Positions 1 to 8,844 are shown, numbered from the stretch's first letter. The stretch: 64,000 nucleotides of DNA from Brevibacillus brevis (GCF_900637055.1 NZ_LR134338.1:6535501-6599500); one strand, 5' to 3'. The notes: a model not told the origin generated them from the sequence alone. A program made the numbers and translations.

Positions 1-942
1 TTGCTGTTTCTTATGATTTTATTTATCGCGGGAAATGCGCTAGCCGCTCTCGCACCGAACTATACGGTTTTGATGCTGGCTCGCATCCTGGCTGCTCTTA
101 CCCACGGGTCGTTCTTCGGAGTAGGTTCGGTCATTGCCGCTGAGCTGGTTCCCAAGGAAAAACGCGCGGGTGCCATCGCGATCATGTTTACCGGACTGAC
201 ACTGGCCAATATTTTGGGTGTACCGATTGGAACGTTTCTAGGGCAAGCCTACGGCTGGCGCTCTACCTTCTGGGCGATCACGATGATTGGGATCATTGCC
301 TTGATCGGAATTGTCATGCTCGTCCCGAAGGTCGCCAACGCAACATCCAGTCTGCGTCAGGAGCTCGGCGTGCTCAAACGCCCAGCGGTTCATATCGCGC
401 TTATGATGACCGTATTCGGATTTGGTGGCGTATTTACTGCGTTTACGTACATTTCGCCAATCCTGGTGGATATCACGGGCTTCTCACCCAGCTCTGTTTC
501 GTACATCCTCGTCTTATTCGGCGTAGGAATTACCATCGGGAATATTTACGGTGGAAAACTGGCAGACCGCAAGCTGTTTCCTTCCCTGCTCGGAATACTT
601 GTCTTACTGGCGCTCGTTCTCGCTGTGTTCAGCTTTACCGATCAAAATAAGCTGCTCACCTTGATAACGGTATTTATTTTAGGGATTGCCGCATTTGGTA
701 CGGTTCCTGGCTTGCAGCTCCACATGCTGAACACAGCCAAGGAAGCTCCTACGCTCGCTTCGACACTGAACATCGCGGCCTTCAACCTGGGAAATGCGCT
801 TGGTGCCTATATTGGGGGCGTTGTTATCGATCTTAACTTTGCAGGAGGTCTCCCTGCCGTTCCTTGGGTCGCTTCGCTCGTGACGGTCATCGGAATTTTG
901 TTTACGATATGGGGAGCACAGCACCAGAAACGTCTCAGTTAA
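1..942 (+). CDS. MFS transporter, N-terminus cut by window edge
   Basis: Membrane exporter of the major facilitator superfamily, drug:proton antiporter (AraJ/chloramphenicol-resistance) type. The 313 visible residues are almost entirely hydrophobic helices. They include the stretch 'ARILAALTHGSFFGVGSVIAAELVP' in the usual position of helix 4 and a charged loop KRAG, as in this family. Family members run about 390-400 residues, so roughly the first 75-85 residues lie before base 1 and the first codon here is not the real start. It ends 16 bp before a LysR regulator on the same strand, which suggests co-transcription. The substrate cannot be read from the sequence. Confidence 0.87.
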   Translation: MLFLMILFIAGNALAALAPNYTVLMLARILAALTHGSFFGVGSVIAAELVPKEKRAGAIAIMFTGLTLANILGVPIGTFLGQAYGWRSTFWAITMIGIIALIGIVMLVPKVANATSSLRQELGVLKRPAVHIALMMTVFGFGGVFTAFTYISPILVDITGFSPSSVSYILVLFGVGITIGNIYGGKLADRKLFPSLLGILVLLALVLAVFSFTDQNKLLTLITVFILGIAAFGTVPGLQLHMLNTAKEAPTLASTLNIAAFNLGNALGAYIGGVVIDLNFAGGLPAVPWVASLVTVIGILFTIWGAQHQKRLS

Positions 943-957
943 GAAAGGATAGCCAAT

Positions 958-1830
958 ATGGTGGACTTTGAATGGTACCGAAGCTTTATCAGCATCTATA
1001 AGCATAGCTCCGTATCGGAAGCTGCCAGAACGAGAATGATGACCCAACCAGCCATGAGCCAGCATCTGGCCTCCTTAGAGGCAGAGGTAGGTGAGCCATT
1101 ATTTACACGAGCTCCCCGAAAAATGATTCCTACCGAGAGAGGCAAAGCGCTCTATACACAGGTGGTTCCGCTCATCGAAGCTTTGGAAGAAACCACGCAG
1201 ACCCTCAATACGAACGCGGCTACATCTTTACCCGTGATTCGAATCGGGTCAGCGCATGAGTTTTTCCGTGAGAAATTAGCTCCGTATATCGGAAGCTATC
1301 AAATGCGCGTCATCGCCTATCTCGGTGTCGCTTCCAAGATACTCGAATTCCTGCTGGAGGAAAAAGTAGACCTCATCGTCATGTCGCAAAAGCTTTCCGC
1401 GCCAGGCGTCGAATATATTCCCTACATGCAAGAGGAATTTGCTTTGGTGGCACCTCCCGATTACAGGGAACCAACGTTTGACGACAAGGAGTCTTTTGAA
1501 GCGTGGCTATGCTCCCAGCCGTGGATCAGCTATGACTTGGATTTGCCGATCATCCGCCGTTTTTGGCGCGAACATTTCCAGAAGCGTCCACAAACGCATC
1601 CGACACACGTCGTACCGGATTTGCACAGTGTGCTGAAGGCTATTGAGCATGGCGCTGGCATCAGCCTGTTGCCAACGTTCATGCTGGATGATCATTTGTC
1701 CAGAAACAAAGTAAAGATCATGTACCCGTCCTGTACTGTTTATAACGATTTGTATCTGGCCTACCAGGTGAAAAACCGGAATCTGCCTCATCTGAAGACA
1801 TTGATTGAAACGCTGAAAAAGGCGGTATGA
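958..1830 (+). CDS. LysR-family transcriptional regulator
   Basis: DNA-binding regulator of 290 residues, a typical LysR length. Residues 1-60 hold the winged helix-turn-helix, with the family signature around 'MTQPAMSQHLASLEAEVGEPLF'-like residues 28-50. Residues 90-290 form the periplasmic-binding-protein-like effector domain. The ATG is preceded by AAGGATAG. LysR proteins usually sit beside the genes they control, so the MFS exporter just upstream is the obvious target, although here both run in the same direction. The effector is unknown. Confidence 0.92.
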   Translation: MVDFEWYRSFISIYKHSSVSEAARTRMMTQPAMSQHLASLEAEVGEPLFTRAPRKMIPTERGKALYTQVVPLIEALEETTQTLNTNAATSLPVIRIGSAHEFFREKLAPYIGSYQMRVIAYLGVASKILEFLLEEKVDLIVMSQKLSAPGVEYIPYMQEEFALVAPPDYREPTFDDKESFEAWLCSQPWISYDLDLPIIRRFWREHFQKRPQTHPTHVVPDLHSVLKAIEHGAGISLLPTFMLDDHLSRNKVKIMYPSCTVYNDLYLAYQVKNRNLPHLKTLIETLKKAV

Positions 1831-1850
1831 CAATGGTAGATAAAGATAAC

Positions 1851-1883
1851 GCCGCTCCTGGCAAATGGAGCGGCGCAATTTTT
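1851..1883 (+). terminator. Rho-independent terminator
   Basis: An 8-bp perfect stem (GCCGCTCC / GGAGCGGC) with an 8-nt loop is followed by a T-rich tail. It closes the MFS-LysR transcript and lies just before the stop codon of the convergent gene at 1891. Confidence 0.85.
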
Positions 1884-1890
1884 AAACAGT

Positions 1891-2379
1891 TTAATGCTGT
1901 ACGATCTCGTTTAACCATGATCTAAGATTTTCTTGCATATCTGGGTATGTTCCATCTTTATTTTTCCTCAATGTTACCCACTGTAAATGATGAGGGAGAT
2001 TGCATATTTTTAATCGGAGCTCATTCAACTCTCCCGTATGATCCTCTAATAGTAGCAACCGTTCACCCTCTACTGTTTCCTTTCCAAACGCTTCATATTT
2101 TACTTCATTGATTTTTGTAGTGGTATGCCAGTGCGTGTATGTGCACCAACGGAAATTTCCTGGTAGTCCATGCAATTTCATATTCAATTCTTCCATATCT
2201 TCTCTTTTTACATATGATCCGATTATTTCAGAATCTAATTCGATTCTCGGATCAAACTCTTTACAATCAATGATAATCTCATAATCTGCATTTTTTTCAT
2301 TATGATAGTGAAATAGGATTTCTCTTATGTTGTTTAAGGCAATTTCCTTCCCGAAGTAAATTCCTGATTTTTTCTCCAT
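1891..2379 (-). CDS. Hypothetical protein, 162 aa
   Basis: I do not recognise a family. The product is small, soluble and acidic, with no signal peptide or membrane segment. It is rich in aromatic and charged residues: W/Y/H around residues 75-95 (FRWCTYTHWH) and an LxLxxCNLP segment near 122-130. The gene is AT-richer than its neighbours. It stands alone, convergent with the LysR gene and divergent from marR. An immunity- or SMI1-like small protein is possible but not shown. Confidence 0.6.
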   Translation of the reverse strand: MEKKSGIYFGKEIALNNIREILFHYHNEKNADYEIIIDCKEFDPRIELDSEIIGSYVKREDMEELNMKLHGLPGNFRWCTYTHWHTTTKINEVKYEAFGKETVEGERLLLLEDHTGELNELRLKICNLPHHLQWVTLRKNKDGTYPDMQENLRSWLNEIVQH

Positions 2380-2479
2380 AAATGATCCCCTATTTTATAA
2401 ATAGTTTCCCATATTTTAATACGACTGATGTAATACTTGGTCCTTTAGACTATCATTTATGGTATTGCTTTTTTATCAA

Positions 2480-2493
2480 TTGAGTAGTAAAGT
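2480..2493 (+). promoter_or_regulatory. Putative MarR operator upstream of marR
   Basis: TTGAGTAGTAAAGT matches 12 of 14 bases of the palindrome between marR and the dioxygenase gene (2989-3002). Its position 33 bp before the marR start codon fits autorepression. Inference from the sequence match only. Confidence 0.45.
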
Positions 2494-2526
2494 GATAATA
2501 AGCTCAGCGAAGGGAGGCAAACTAAC

Positions 2527-2970
2527 ATGCGTAATAACACCATAGGCTCATTAATCTGGTTACGCTTGATGCGGTTTACCACCCAAAGCAACCAGCTGTC
2601 AAATGAGTTTCTCAAACGCTTCGATTTAACAACAGCGCAATTCGATGTCCTGATGCAAATTAGCGTCTACCAGCCTCTTACCCAGTCGGAGTTAGCTGAG
2701 AAGGTAACCGTTACACAAGGTGGAATTTCTCGGATGCTCGTACGACTTGAAAAAGAGGGCTACATTGTACGCAAGCAAGATTGGAAAACGAAAACGATCA
2801 GCCTAACCAAAAAAGGGGAAGCCGTACTGGAACAAGCCTTTCCGGAACAACTAGCGTTTCAGTCGTCATTCTTCGATGAGGTACTGAGTGAAGAAGAACA
2901 AAAAACGCTTTACATCCTAATGACACGCGTTCATAAGAATAGCCAAAAAAAAGAATTACCGCCTGTGTAA
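2527..2970 (+). CDS. MarR-family transcriptional regulator
   Basis: Winged-helix repressor of 147 residues. The wHTH spans about residues 30-100, with the family pattern 'LTQSELAEKVTVTQGGISRMLVRLEKEGYI' followed by the wing (KTKTISLTKKGEAVLE). GGGAGG precedes the ATG. It lies directly before a ring-cleaving dioxygenase and a flavin monooxygenase. That order resembles MhqR/YodB-type regulators of quinone and electrophile stress in Bacillus, so it probably represses those genes until a reactive aromatic compound appears. No redox-sensing cysteine is visible, which argues for an MhqR-like rather than OhrR/YodB-like mode. Confidence 0.9.
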   Translation: MRNNTIGSLIWLRLMRFTTQSNQLSNEFLKRFDLTTAQFDVLMQISVYQPLTQSELAEKVTVTQGGISRMLVRLEKEGYIVRKQDWKTKTISLTKKGEAVLEQAFPEQLAFQSSFFDEVLSEEEQKTLYILMTRVHKNSQKKELPPV

Positions 2971-2986
2971 TTTTTTTTACACCATC

Positions 2987-3002
2987 ACTTGATTAGTCAA
3001 GT
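2987..3002 (+). promoter_or_regulatory. 16-bp palindrome, putative MarR operator
   Basis: ACTTGA-TTAG-TCAAGT is a perfect palindrome with a 4-bp centre, placed 18 bp before the dioxygenase ATG and overlapping the leader before its AAGGAGG ribosome site. A near copy lies ahead of marR. Size and position fit a MarR dimer site. Confidence 0.55.
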
Positions 3003-3020
3003 TAAACAAGGAGGTCTACC

Positions 3021-3962
3021 ATGTACACCATTCCAGGCCATCACCATGTATCTATGTTAACCAAACATGCTCCATCAAATAATCACTTTTACCAAAACGT
3101 ATTGGGACTGCGCAGAGTGAAGAAAACCGTCAACCAGGACGATCCGTCGATGTATCACCTGTTTTACGGAGATTTGACAGGCAGTGCCGGAACAGAGTTG
3201 TCATTTTTTGAAATGCCGATGGTAGGAAAAACCGTACGCGGCACAAACGCCATCACTCGAATCGGACTGCTCGTTCCGTCACGGGAGAGCTTGACCTTTT
3301 GGAAAAAGCGCTTTGAGCAACTGAATGTTCACCATGGCGACATTACCCAGTACGCTGGCCGCGATGCCTTGCATTTCGAAGACCCGGAAGGCCTGCGAAT
3401 GATCCTAATCAATAACAACGGCGAAGGAGTTCCGCCGAAATGGGCGCCGTGGGACGAATCCGTGGTCGAAGAAAAGCATCGCATTTTGGGAATCGGTACG
3501 GTTGAGATTACCGTCCGCTCCTTGGACAAATTAGCCAGCCTGTTGACAGACACGTTCGGCTATAGCGAAGTATCGCGCTCAGAACAAGAAGCCATTTATC
3601 AATCCGTCCCAGGAAAATCCTTCGGAGAAATTGTCATTAAGCAGGAAGAGGGAACCCCTGAAAAACCGGGTCGTGGAAGTGTTCATCACTTGGCGATTCG
3701 TGTGAGCAACGATGAGGAACTGCAATACTGGGATGACGCCGTTCGAAAACGCGGTTTCCGTTCAACAGGGATTGTGGATCGATTCTACTTCAAAAGCTTG
3801 TATTTCCGTGAGTCAAACGGCATTTTGTTCGAAATTGCAACAGACGGTCCTGGCTTCACAGCAGATTCATCCGTCGAGGAGCTCGGAAAAGCTTTGGACT
3901 TACCTCCATTCCTCGAAGAACGCCGCGCAGAAATTGAAGCGAAATTGACACCTATAGACTAA
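3021..3962 (+). CDS. Ring-cleaving dioxygenase, VOC superfamily (MhqO/MhqA-like)
   Basis: Cytosolic vicinal-oxygen-chelate enzyme of 313 residues with two tandem glyoxalase-type modules (about 5-150 and 155-290). This is the build of the ring-cleaving dioxygenases induced by hydroquinones in Bacillus. Metal-ligand candidates are the His cluster near the N-terminus (GHHHVSM), the His in 'SVHHLAIRV' near residue 220, and Glu in the FEIATDGPGF motif near 275. AAGGAGG lies just before the ATG. It follows marR and is 15 bp from the next monooxygenase, so it is probably one stress-inducible unit for destroying or opening quinone-like rings. Confidence 0.88.
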   Translation: MYTIPGHHHVSMLTKHAPSNNHFYQNVLGLRRVKKTVNQDDPSMYHLFYGDLTGSAGTELSFFEMPMVGKTVRGTNAITRIGLLVPSRESLTFWKKRFEQLNVHHGDITQYAGRDALHFEDPEGLRMILINNNGEGVPPKWAPWDESVVEEKHRILGIGTVEITVRSLDKLASLLTDTFGYSEVSRSEQEAIYQSVPGKSFGEIVIKQEEGTPEKPGRGSVHHLAIRVSNDEELQYWDDAVRKRGFRSTGIVDRFYFKSLYFRESNGILFEIATDGPGFTADSSVEELGKALDLPPFLEERRAEIEAKLTPID

Positions 3963-3977
3963 AAGGAGTGAATCAAC

Positions 3978-5036
3978 ATGGAACAATATCGTATCGACAC
4001 CAAAAAGGGACTTGAATTCGGCTTATATTCGATTGGCGACCATGTCCCGAATCCACACACCGGCTCCAAGATTTCTCCTGAACAGCGCATTAAGGAATTA
4101 ATCGAAGCAAGCAAGCTGGCAGATGAAGCAGGACTTGATGTATTCGCTGTCGGCGAAAGCCACCAGACGTATTTTACGACGCAGGCGCATACCGTCATTC
4201 TGGGTGCAATCGCGCAAGCTACGAAAAACATTAAAATCGCTAGCTCCGCCACTGTATTGAGCACATCTGATCCGGTCCGCGTGTATGAGGATTTCGCTAC
4301 CTTGGATCTGATCTCCAATGGTCGGGCAGAAATTGTTGCCGGACGCGGTTCCCGAGTAGGAGCGTATAGCCTCCTCGGCTACGATGTGCGCGACTATGAG
4401 GAATTGTTTGAAGAGAAAATGGACCTTCTTCTCAAGCTAAACAACGAGGATCGTGTTACGTGGGAAGGGCAGTTCCGTGCACCACTACAAAATGCAACAA
4501 TCCTGCCGCAGCCATTACAAGGACGTCTTCCCATCTGGCGTGCCGTAGGGGGACCACCTGCAAGCGCGATTAAAGCCGGTCAAGCTGGCGTGCCTATGAT
4601 GCTAACCACACTCGGAGGTCCAGCCATCAACTTCAAAGGCTCTGTCGATGCTTACCGGGAGGCTGCGAAGCAAAATGGTTTTGACCCAGCGACCTTGCCA
4701 GTAGCGACAACGAGTTTGTTTTATACAGCCGACAAAACTTCAGATGCGCTTCGCGAGTTCTATCCGCATCTAAATGGTGGGTTTATCGCCTTGCGTGGCG
4801 GTGGCTATCCGAAGCAACAGTTTGCGCAAGCGGTCGATTATCGAGATGCGTTAATGATTGGCAGCCCTGACGTCATCATCGAAAAAATGCTCTACCAATA
4901 CGAAATGTACGGACAACAACGCTTCATGGCGCAAATCGATTTTGGCGGGGTGCCATTTGATAAAATTGCGAAAAACATTGAACTGATCGCAACGAAAATC
5001 TTGCCAGAAGTGAAAAAGCATACAACCAAATCGTAA
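3978..5036 (+). CDS. LLM-class flavin-dependent oxidoreductase
   Basis: Luciferase-like monooxygenase of 352 residues, expected to use reduced FMN and oxygen on an unidentified organic substrate. Family marks are the N-terminal beta strand 'GLEFGLYSIGD', 'LADEAGLDVFAVGESH' near residues 45-62, the SS-TVLSTSDPVRVYE segment near 90-110, 'GRAEIVAGRGS' near 115-125, and 'GSPDVIIEKM' near 295. The start has an AAAGGAG ribosome site. It is the third gene of the marR unit. Such enzymes need a flavin reductase; only a 12-codon remnant that could be one follows (see 5055). Confidence 0.9.
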   Translation: MEQYRIDTKKGLEFGLYSIGDHVPNPHTGSKISPEQRIKELIEASKLADEAGLDVFAVGESHQTYFTTQAHTVILGAIAQATKNIKIASSATVLSTSDPVRVYEDFATLDLISNGRAEIVAGRGSRVGAYSLLGYDVRDYEELFEEKMDLLLKLNNEDRVTWEGQFRAPLQNATILPQPLQGRLPIWRAVGGPPASAIKAGQAGVPMMLTTLGGPAINFKGSVDAYREAAKQNGFDPATLPVATTSLFYTADKTSDALREFYPHLNGGFIALRGGGYPKQQFAQAVDYRDALMIGSPDVIIEKMLYQYEMYGQQRFMAQIDFGGVPFDKIAKNIELIATKILPEVKKHTTKS

Positions 5037-5054
5037 CAAAAAGGAATGGCACCT

Positions 5055-5093
5055 ATGAAAATCGTCGTATTAGTGACGGTTATCTCAAATTAA
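5055..5093 (+). pseudogene. 12-codon ORF, possible remnant of an NAD(P)H-FMN reductase
   Basis: A ribosome site (AAGGA) and ATG, 18 bp after the monooxygenase stop, open a frame reading MKIVVLVTVISN before TAA. MKIVVLVGS is a common beginning of flavodoxin-fold NAD(P)H-dependent FMN reductases, which often partner luciferase-like monooxygenases. The rest of such a gene is absent before the terminator at 5151. This is either a deletion remnant or chance. Confidence 0.3.
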
Positions 5094-5150
5094 AGATACT
5101 CTATACAATGCAGTTCTGTTGTTAATGCGGCCTGCTGACCGAAAGCTTCC

Positions 5151-5198
5151 AAGACGCGGATCTTCTTCTCACAAGAAAAGAAGGTCTGCGTCTTTTTT
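5151..5198 (+). terminator. Rho-independent terminator
   Basis: A long stem pairs GACGCGGATCTTCTT with AAGAAGGTCTGCGTC (one G-U and one mismatch), followed by TTTTTT. It ends the marR-dioxygenase-monooxygenase transcript. Confidence 0.88.
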
Positions 5199-5286
5199 AT
5201 TTTTCCATCATAGTTAAAATTATCCTCAGTAGATTATAATCATGAAACAGCAGATGAATCACACGTAAAAGGTGGCGTGACGACTT

Positions 5287-7191
5287 GTGAATATTTGGAG
5301 GATACTGGACATTGATCCTACCGAAGATATTTCGACGATTAAAAAAGCCTACGCGAAAAAGCTGAAGCTGCATCACCCGGAAGATGATCCGGAGGGCTAC
5401 CAGCAACTGCGAGAAGCATACGATATGGCCATTAAAATGGCGAAGAAGGGCCAGAGAAAACCAAAGGCAGAAGTGACATCCATAGCCGATGCAGAAACCC
5501 CTATACAACTGGAAGAGGATACTCCCATCCTCACTGTTCATCGTCGGCTGTCCTTTCAACATATTGACACCGCACCAGATCGCAATGATCCAGTTGTACA
5601 GATAGACACTTTTATGGAGCAAGTAAAAGCTTTGTACGACGATTTCCCTTCCAGAATCAATCCTGAAAATTGGACAAAGCTGCTCCGTTCTGACTTAGTA
5701 TGGAATATACATCTGAGAAGAATCGTCAGTGATCGCCTGTTTCACTTTCTGCACGAGCACCATCATTTGCCCAAAAGCGTCTGGTTAATACTAGAGGATG
5801 GCTTTCAATGGCGGGAGCTTATTCAAGAGCCTTTTTATATGGACAAGCACTCGAAAAATTTTTGCCAATACTATTTGAAGCAGCTAGACGATCCAGGATT
5901 GCGTTTTGACACTTTGCTTGCGGCGCCCCATCTCGATCGTGATATATTCTTGTCTTACCGCGATGCAGCTTATCAAGCCTTGAAAGAAAATCAACTGGAG
6001 CAAGCAAGCAACTCACTTAATGCGGCTATTGCCTTATTTGCCGATGACCCCGAATTGCTTCGCCTCCAGGGAGAGTATTGCCAGCGAATCGGTGACACGG
6101 ATGGTGCACTCGACGCTTATTCCCGAATCATCAGCATTCAGCCAGACGATATCGACAGCTATCTGGCTCGAGCCTACATATGGTACCACGAACAACATGT
6201 CACCGAGGCTCAGAAGGAATGCGAGTACATCCTGTCTCAACTTCCAAACCATCAGGAAGCACTAAGCCTGCTCGGAAAGTGTCAGCTGAAGCTGGGTAAT
6301 GAAGCTCAGGCAAAAGTCACATTTGAACAGCTGCTCGCAGCCAGTCCACACGATTACGAGGCGCTCATTTTGCTCACCCAGATTCGTGGAAACATGCTGA
6401 AACAAGTCAAGAAGCTGCCAGCCAAAGAAAGGGAGCATGCCTTGCAGCAATTGACTTTGGAGCTGGGAGAACGGAAAGGCTTGAATAAACAAATAATGCC
6501 AGCCATTCATTTTCAAGTAGCCGTAGCTACGGTGACCCTTGCTCTCATCATGCTTTTTCAATCTCTTCTATACAACGCATATGTAGATCATACGAAGTCC
6601 GCTCCCATTTCCAATGTAGAGCTTCATCAGAATGGACTGGTCAAATTATCATCGCCAGAGGCTTTGAAACAGATTGGACCCAACCAATTCGTTCAGGCCA
6701 AGCTAACGAATCTCCGTAGTCTAGACATCTATCAATATACGAAAACAGATAAAGACGGAAATAGCTACACGACATACGAAAATTATTTGACGCTTAATGA
6801 AACCGGAGACATAGGAAAAATTACTCCTTCAGGTTACGTAAAAATCGGCTACTTGGGCGATACCCCCATCCTCGTCATTACGAAGCATAGTACGATCGAG
6901 ATTGAAAAAACCGGAATCTTAGATTTTGAAATGGGCCAAGTAATGGATATACCGCCTAAGGTACTGATGGACACAAAGAAAATGTTACAGCATTTGGAAC
7001 TGACTCCTTTGTTCGATTTCAACAAGCTCAATCAGAATCAAATAATTGAGGTAAAGTATTTGACGATCCCGACGATCCCAAGTCCGAGCCCGCCGTTGGA
7101 GATCTATTTCTATGGGCTGATTCTTTTGGTCTTGTGTCGTTACTTCTTTGGGTCACTGTACAATCTGTATATCATCACTCGAGTCTATTAA
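5287..7191 (+). CDS. J-domain, TPR and membrane protein (DnaJ-like co-chaperone)
   Basis: A 634-residue protein begun at GTG with AAAGGTGG upstream. Residues 1-60 are a J domain, but the HPD motif that activates Hsp70 reads HPE at residues 30-32, in the context HHPEDDPEGYQQLREAY. Residues 220-365 form TPR-like helical repeats. Hydrophobic segments near 408-430 and 605-628 suggest a two-span membrane protein with an extracytoplasmic or linker domain between. The next gene, 22 bp downstream, is DUF1266. E. coli likewise has J-domain genes (djlB/djlC type) beside DUF1266 genes (ybeU/ybeR). The role is unknown; an Hsp70 partner is inferred. Confidence 0.82.
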   Translation: MNIWRILDIDPTEDISTIKKAYAKKLKLHHPEDDPEGYQQLREAYDMAIKMAKKGQRKPKAEVTSIADAETPIQLEEDTPILTVHRRLSFQHIDTAPDRNDPVVQIDTFMEQVKALYDDFPSRINPENWTKLLRSDLVWNIHLRRIVSDRLFHFLHEHHHLPKSVWLILEDGFQWRELIQEPFYMDKHSKNFCQYYLKQLDDPGLRFDTLLAAPHLDRDIFLSYRDAAYQALKENQLEQASNSLNAAIALFADDPELLRLQGEYCQRIGDTDGALDAYSRIISIQPDDIDSYLARAYIWYHEQHVTEAQKECEYILSQLPNHQEALSLLGKCQLKLGNEAQAKVTFEQLLAASPHDYEALILLTQIRGNMLKQVKKLPAKEREHALQQLTLELGERKGLNKQIMPAIHFQVAVATVTLALIMLFQSLLYNAYVDHTKSAPISNVELHQNGLVKLSSPEALKQIGPNQFVQAKLTNLRSLDIYQYTKTDKDGNSYTTYENYLTLNETGDIGKITPSGYVKIGYLGDTPILVITKHSTIEIEKTGILDFEMGQVMDIPPKVLMDTKKMLQHLELTPLFDFNKLNQNQIIEVKYLTIPTIPSPSPPLEIYFYGLILLVLCRYFFGSLYNLYIITRVY

Positions 7192-7213
7192 CAAGGAGTG
7201 AACTTTTTCATAC

Positions 7214-7846
7214 ATGTTCACATTCAAGCGTAAAAAGGAAAAACAATTTCACTTCTTTACCTGCAGTATGCATTCAGCTATTGGGATTGGGGCAGATACG
7301 GTCTACATCGAAATAAAAGATAACTATAGCAAACGGGGAATAAGAGACGCCGCGAGTCAGAAAGAGAGACTATCGTGGATGCTAAAAGAAGGCGAGCGGA
7401 AAGAATTTGCCCGGCTTCACCATTTTTTATCAGCGTTATCAGAGTCAGGACGAGTGGAATATATCAACTCTCTGGAACCAGATCAGGATCGCGTCGGCAA
7501 GGCAAAGATCGTTCATTACTATCTGCGAAGACTCCCAGATGAAGGGATTGCCGCCTATGATTATGCCTGGGTCTCCTACTTAAGTGGTACGAGATGGGAA
7601 GGCGGCTATATCAGCAAAGAGGAAGCTCGGCAGTTTAAGCTACAGGCTGTGAGACAAGCGCAACAAGCCTATAACAGCTGGAGCGAGTTTATCACGGGAT
7701 ATATCGCCGGCTATCAATTTATGACTGCGAAAACATCGCTGGATCACCTGCGCCAAAATGATTGGAATTTTTCACGCTCCCTTGTTTCCAAACACTGCAT
7801 GCTATCGAAATCTAACTGGCATACCGACTTTTCAAATTTTAGCTAA
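7214..7846 (+). CDS. DUF1266-domain protein
   Basis: A 210-residue soluble protein. Residues 50-190 show the DUF1266 pattern: a regular LSWMLKEGERKEF helix, then 'GIAAYDYAWVSYLSGTRWEGGYISKEEA' and 'QQAYNSWSEFITGYIAGYQF'. These correspond to the conserved D-x-a-R, GYI, and SW-(x)-G blocks of the family. The function of DUF1266 is not established. It probably shares a transcript with the J-domain gene, and the same pairing in enterobacteria supports a functional link. A ribosome site (AAGGAG) is present some 20 bp upstream of the ATG, slightly far. Confidence 0.75.
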   Translation: MFTFKRKKEKQFHFFTCSMHSAIGIGADTVYIEIKDNYSKRGIRDAASQKERLSWMLKEGERKEFARLHHFLSALSESGRVEYINSLEPDQDRVGKAKIVHYYLRRLPDEGIAAYDYAWVSYLSGTRWEGGYISKEEARQFKLQAVRQAQQAYNSWSEFITGYIAGYQFMTAKTSLDHLRQNDWNFSRSLVSKHCMLSKSNWHTDFSNFS

Positions 7847-7854
7847 TAAATAAT

Positions 7855-7886
7855 AGCTCTCCCCATTTTGGGTGAAGAGCTTTTTT
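7855..7886 (+). terminator. Rho-independent terminator
   Basis: The stem AGCTCT(CC)CCC / GGG(TGA)AGAGCT is followed by TTTTTT, just after the DUF1266 stop codon. Confidence 0.8.
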
Positions 7887-7956
7887 ACTGCCGCCACTTC
7901 GCATTATGTTACAATTATTGTAAGAAATTCGACACCGATGGAAGCGAGTTGATCTT

Positions 7957-8844
7957 ATGAAAAAGAAAGTCATCCTGGCTGGCGGCACTGGCTTTATCGG
8001 CAAGTATCTGGCAGACAAATTCAATCAACTTGGCTACGAAGTAAGGATCATCGCAAGAACTTCCCCTCATATAACGTGGGACAATCACGCGAAAATCGTG
8101 GAAGCTTTGGAAGATTCCGAGCTGCTCATCAATCTGGCGGGCAAATCCGTCAACTGTCGTTACCATGAAAAGAACAAGGAAGAAATCCTGAATTCTCGGA
8201 CAGAGACCACTCACATACTTGGCAATGCTGTTCTTGCCTGCAAAAACCCTCCTTTACTCTGGATCAATTCCAGTACGGCCACGATTTACAGGCATGCAGA
8301 GGATCGCCCCATGACAGAAGCAACAGGGGAGATTGGAACAGGCTTTTCCGTCGACGTCGCCAAGCAATGGGAAGCTGCCTTCTTTTCCTTTGATTTGCCG
8401 CATACGAGACAAGTAGCCTTACGTATGGCGATCGTGCTGGGCGAAAACGGCGGGGTTATCGATCCATACAAAAATCTCGTTCGCTTTGGACTCGGGGGTG
8501 TACAAGGGTCTGGCAATCAGCGTTTTAGCTGGATTCATGTCGAAGATATCTTCCAGATCATTCTCTTTTTGAAGGAGAGAACTGACTTAAGCGGCGTATT
8601 CAATTGTTCTTCTCCCCATCCCGTCACAAACCGTGAATTCATGCAGCATTTTCGCAACGTGATGAATCGGAGCTTCGGACTGCCTTCTCCCAAATGGATG
8701 CTGGAAATGGGGGCCATGATAATCGGAACGGAAACAGAGCTGGTGTTAAAAAGCCGCTGGGTTATTCCAGAAAGGCTTGAGCGTGAAGGGTACCAGTTTC
8801 GCTTTGCCCATATCGATAAGACGCTGCAGGATATTTTAAAATGA
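7957..8844 (+). CDS. TIGR01777-type NAD(P)-binding epimerase-like protein (SDR39U1/YfcH)
   Basis: Extended short-chain dehydrogenase-like protein of 295 residues. The Rossmann motif GGTGFIG lies at residues 9-15. 'INLAGKSVNCRY' and 'SSTATIYRHAEDRPMTE' are hallmarks of the TIGR01777 group, in which the usual YxxxK is replaced by a Y-x(n) layout. The C-terminal DUF1731-like tail contains 'ELVLKSRWVIPERL'. The biochemical substrate of this family is not established. It overlaps the AraC gene by 4 bp (ATGA), indicating translational coupling. Confidence 0.9.
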   Translation: MKKKVILAGGTGFIGKYLADKFNQLGYEVRIIARTSPHITWDNHAKIVEALEDSELLINLAGKSVNCRYHEKNKEEILNSRTETTHILGNAVLACKNPPLLWINSSTATIYRHAEDRPMTEATGEIGTGFSVDVAKQWEAAFFSFDLPHTRQVALRMAIVLGENGGVIDPYKNLVRFGLGGVQGSGNQRFSWIHVEDIFQIILFLKERTDLSGVFNCSSPHPVTNREFMQHFRNVMNRSFGLPSPKWMLEMGAMIIGTETELVLKSRWVIPERLEREGYQFRFAHIDKTLQDILK

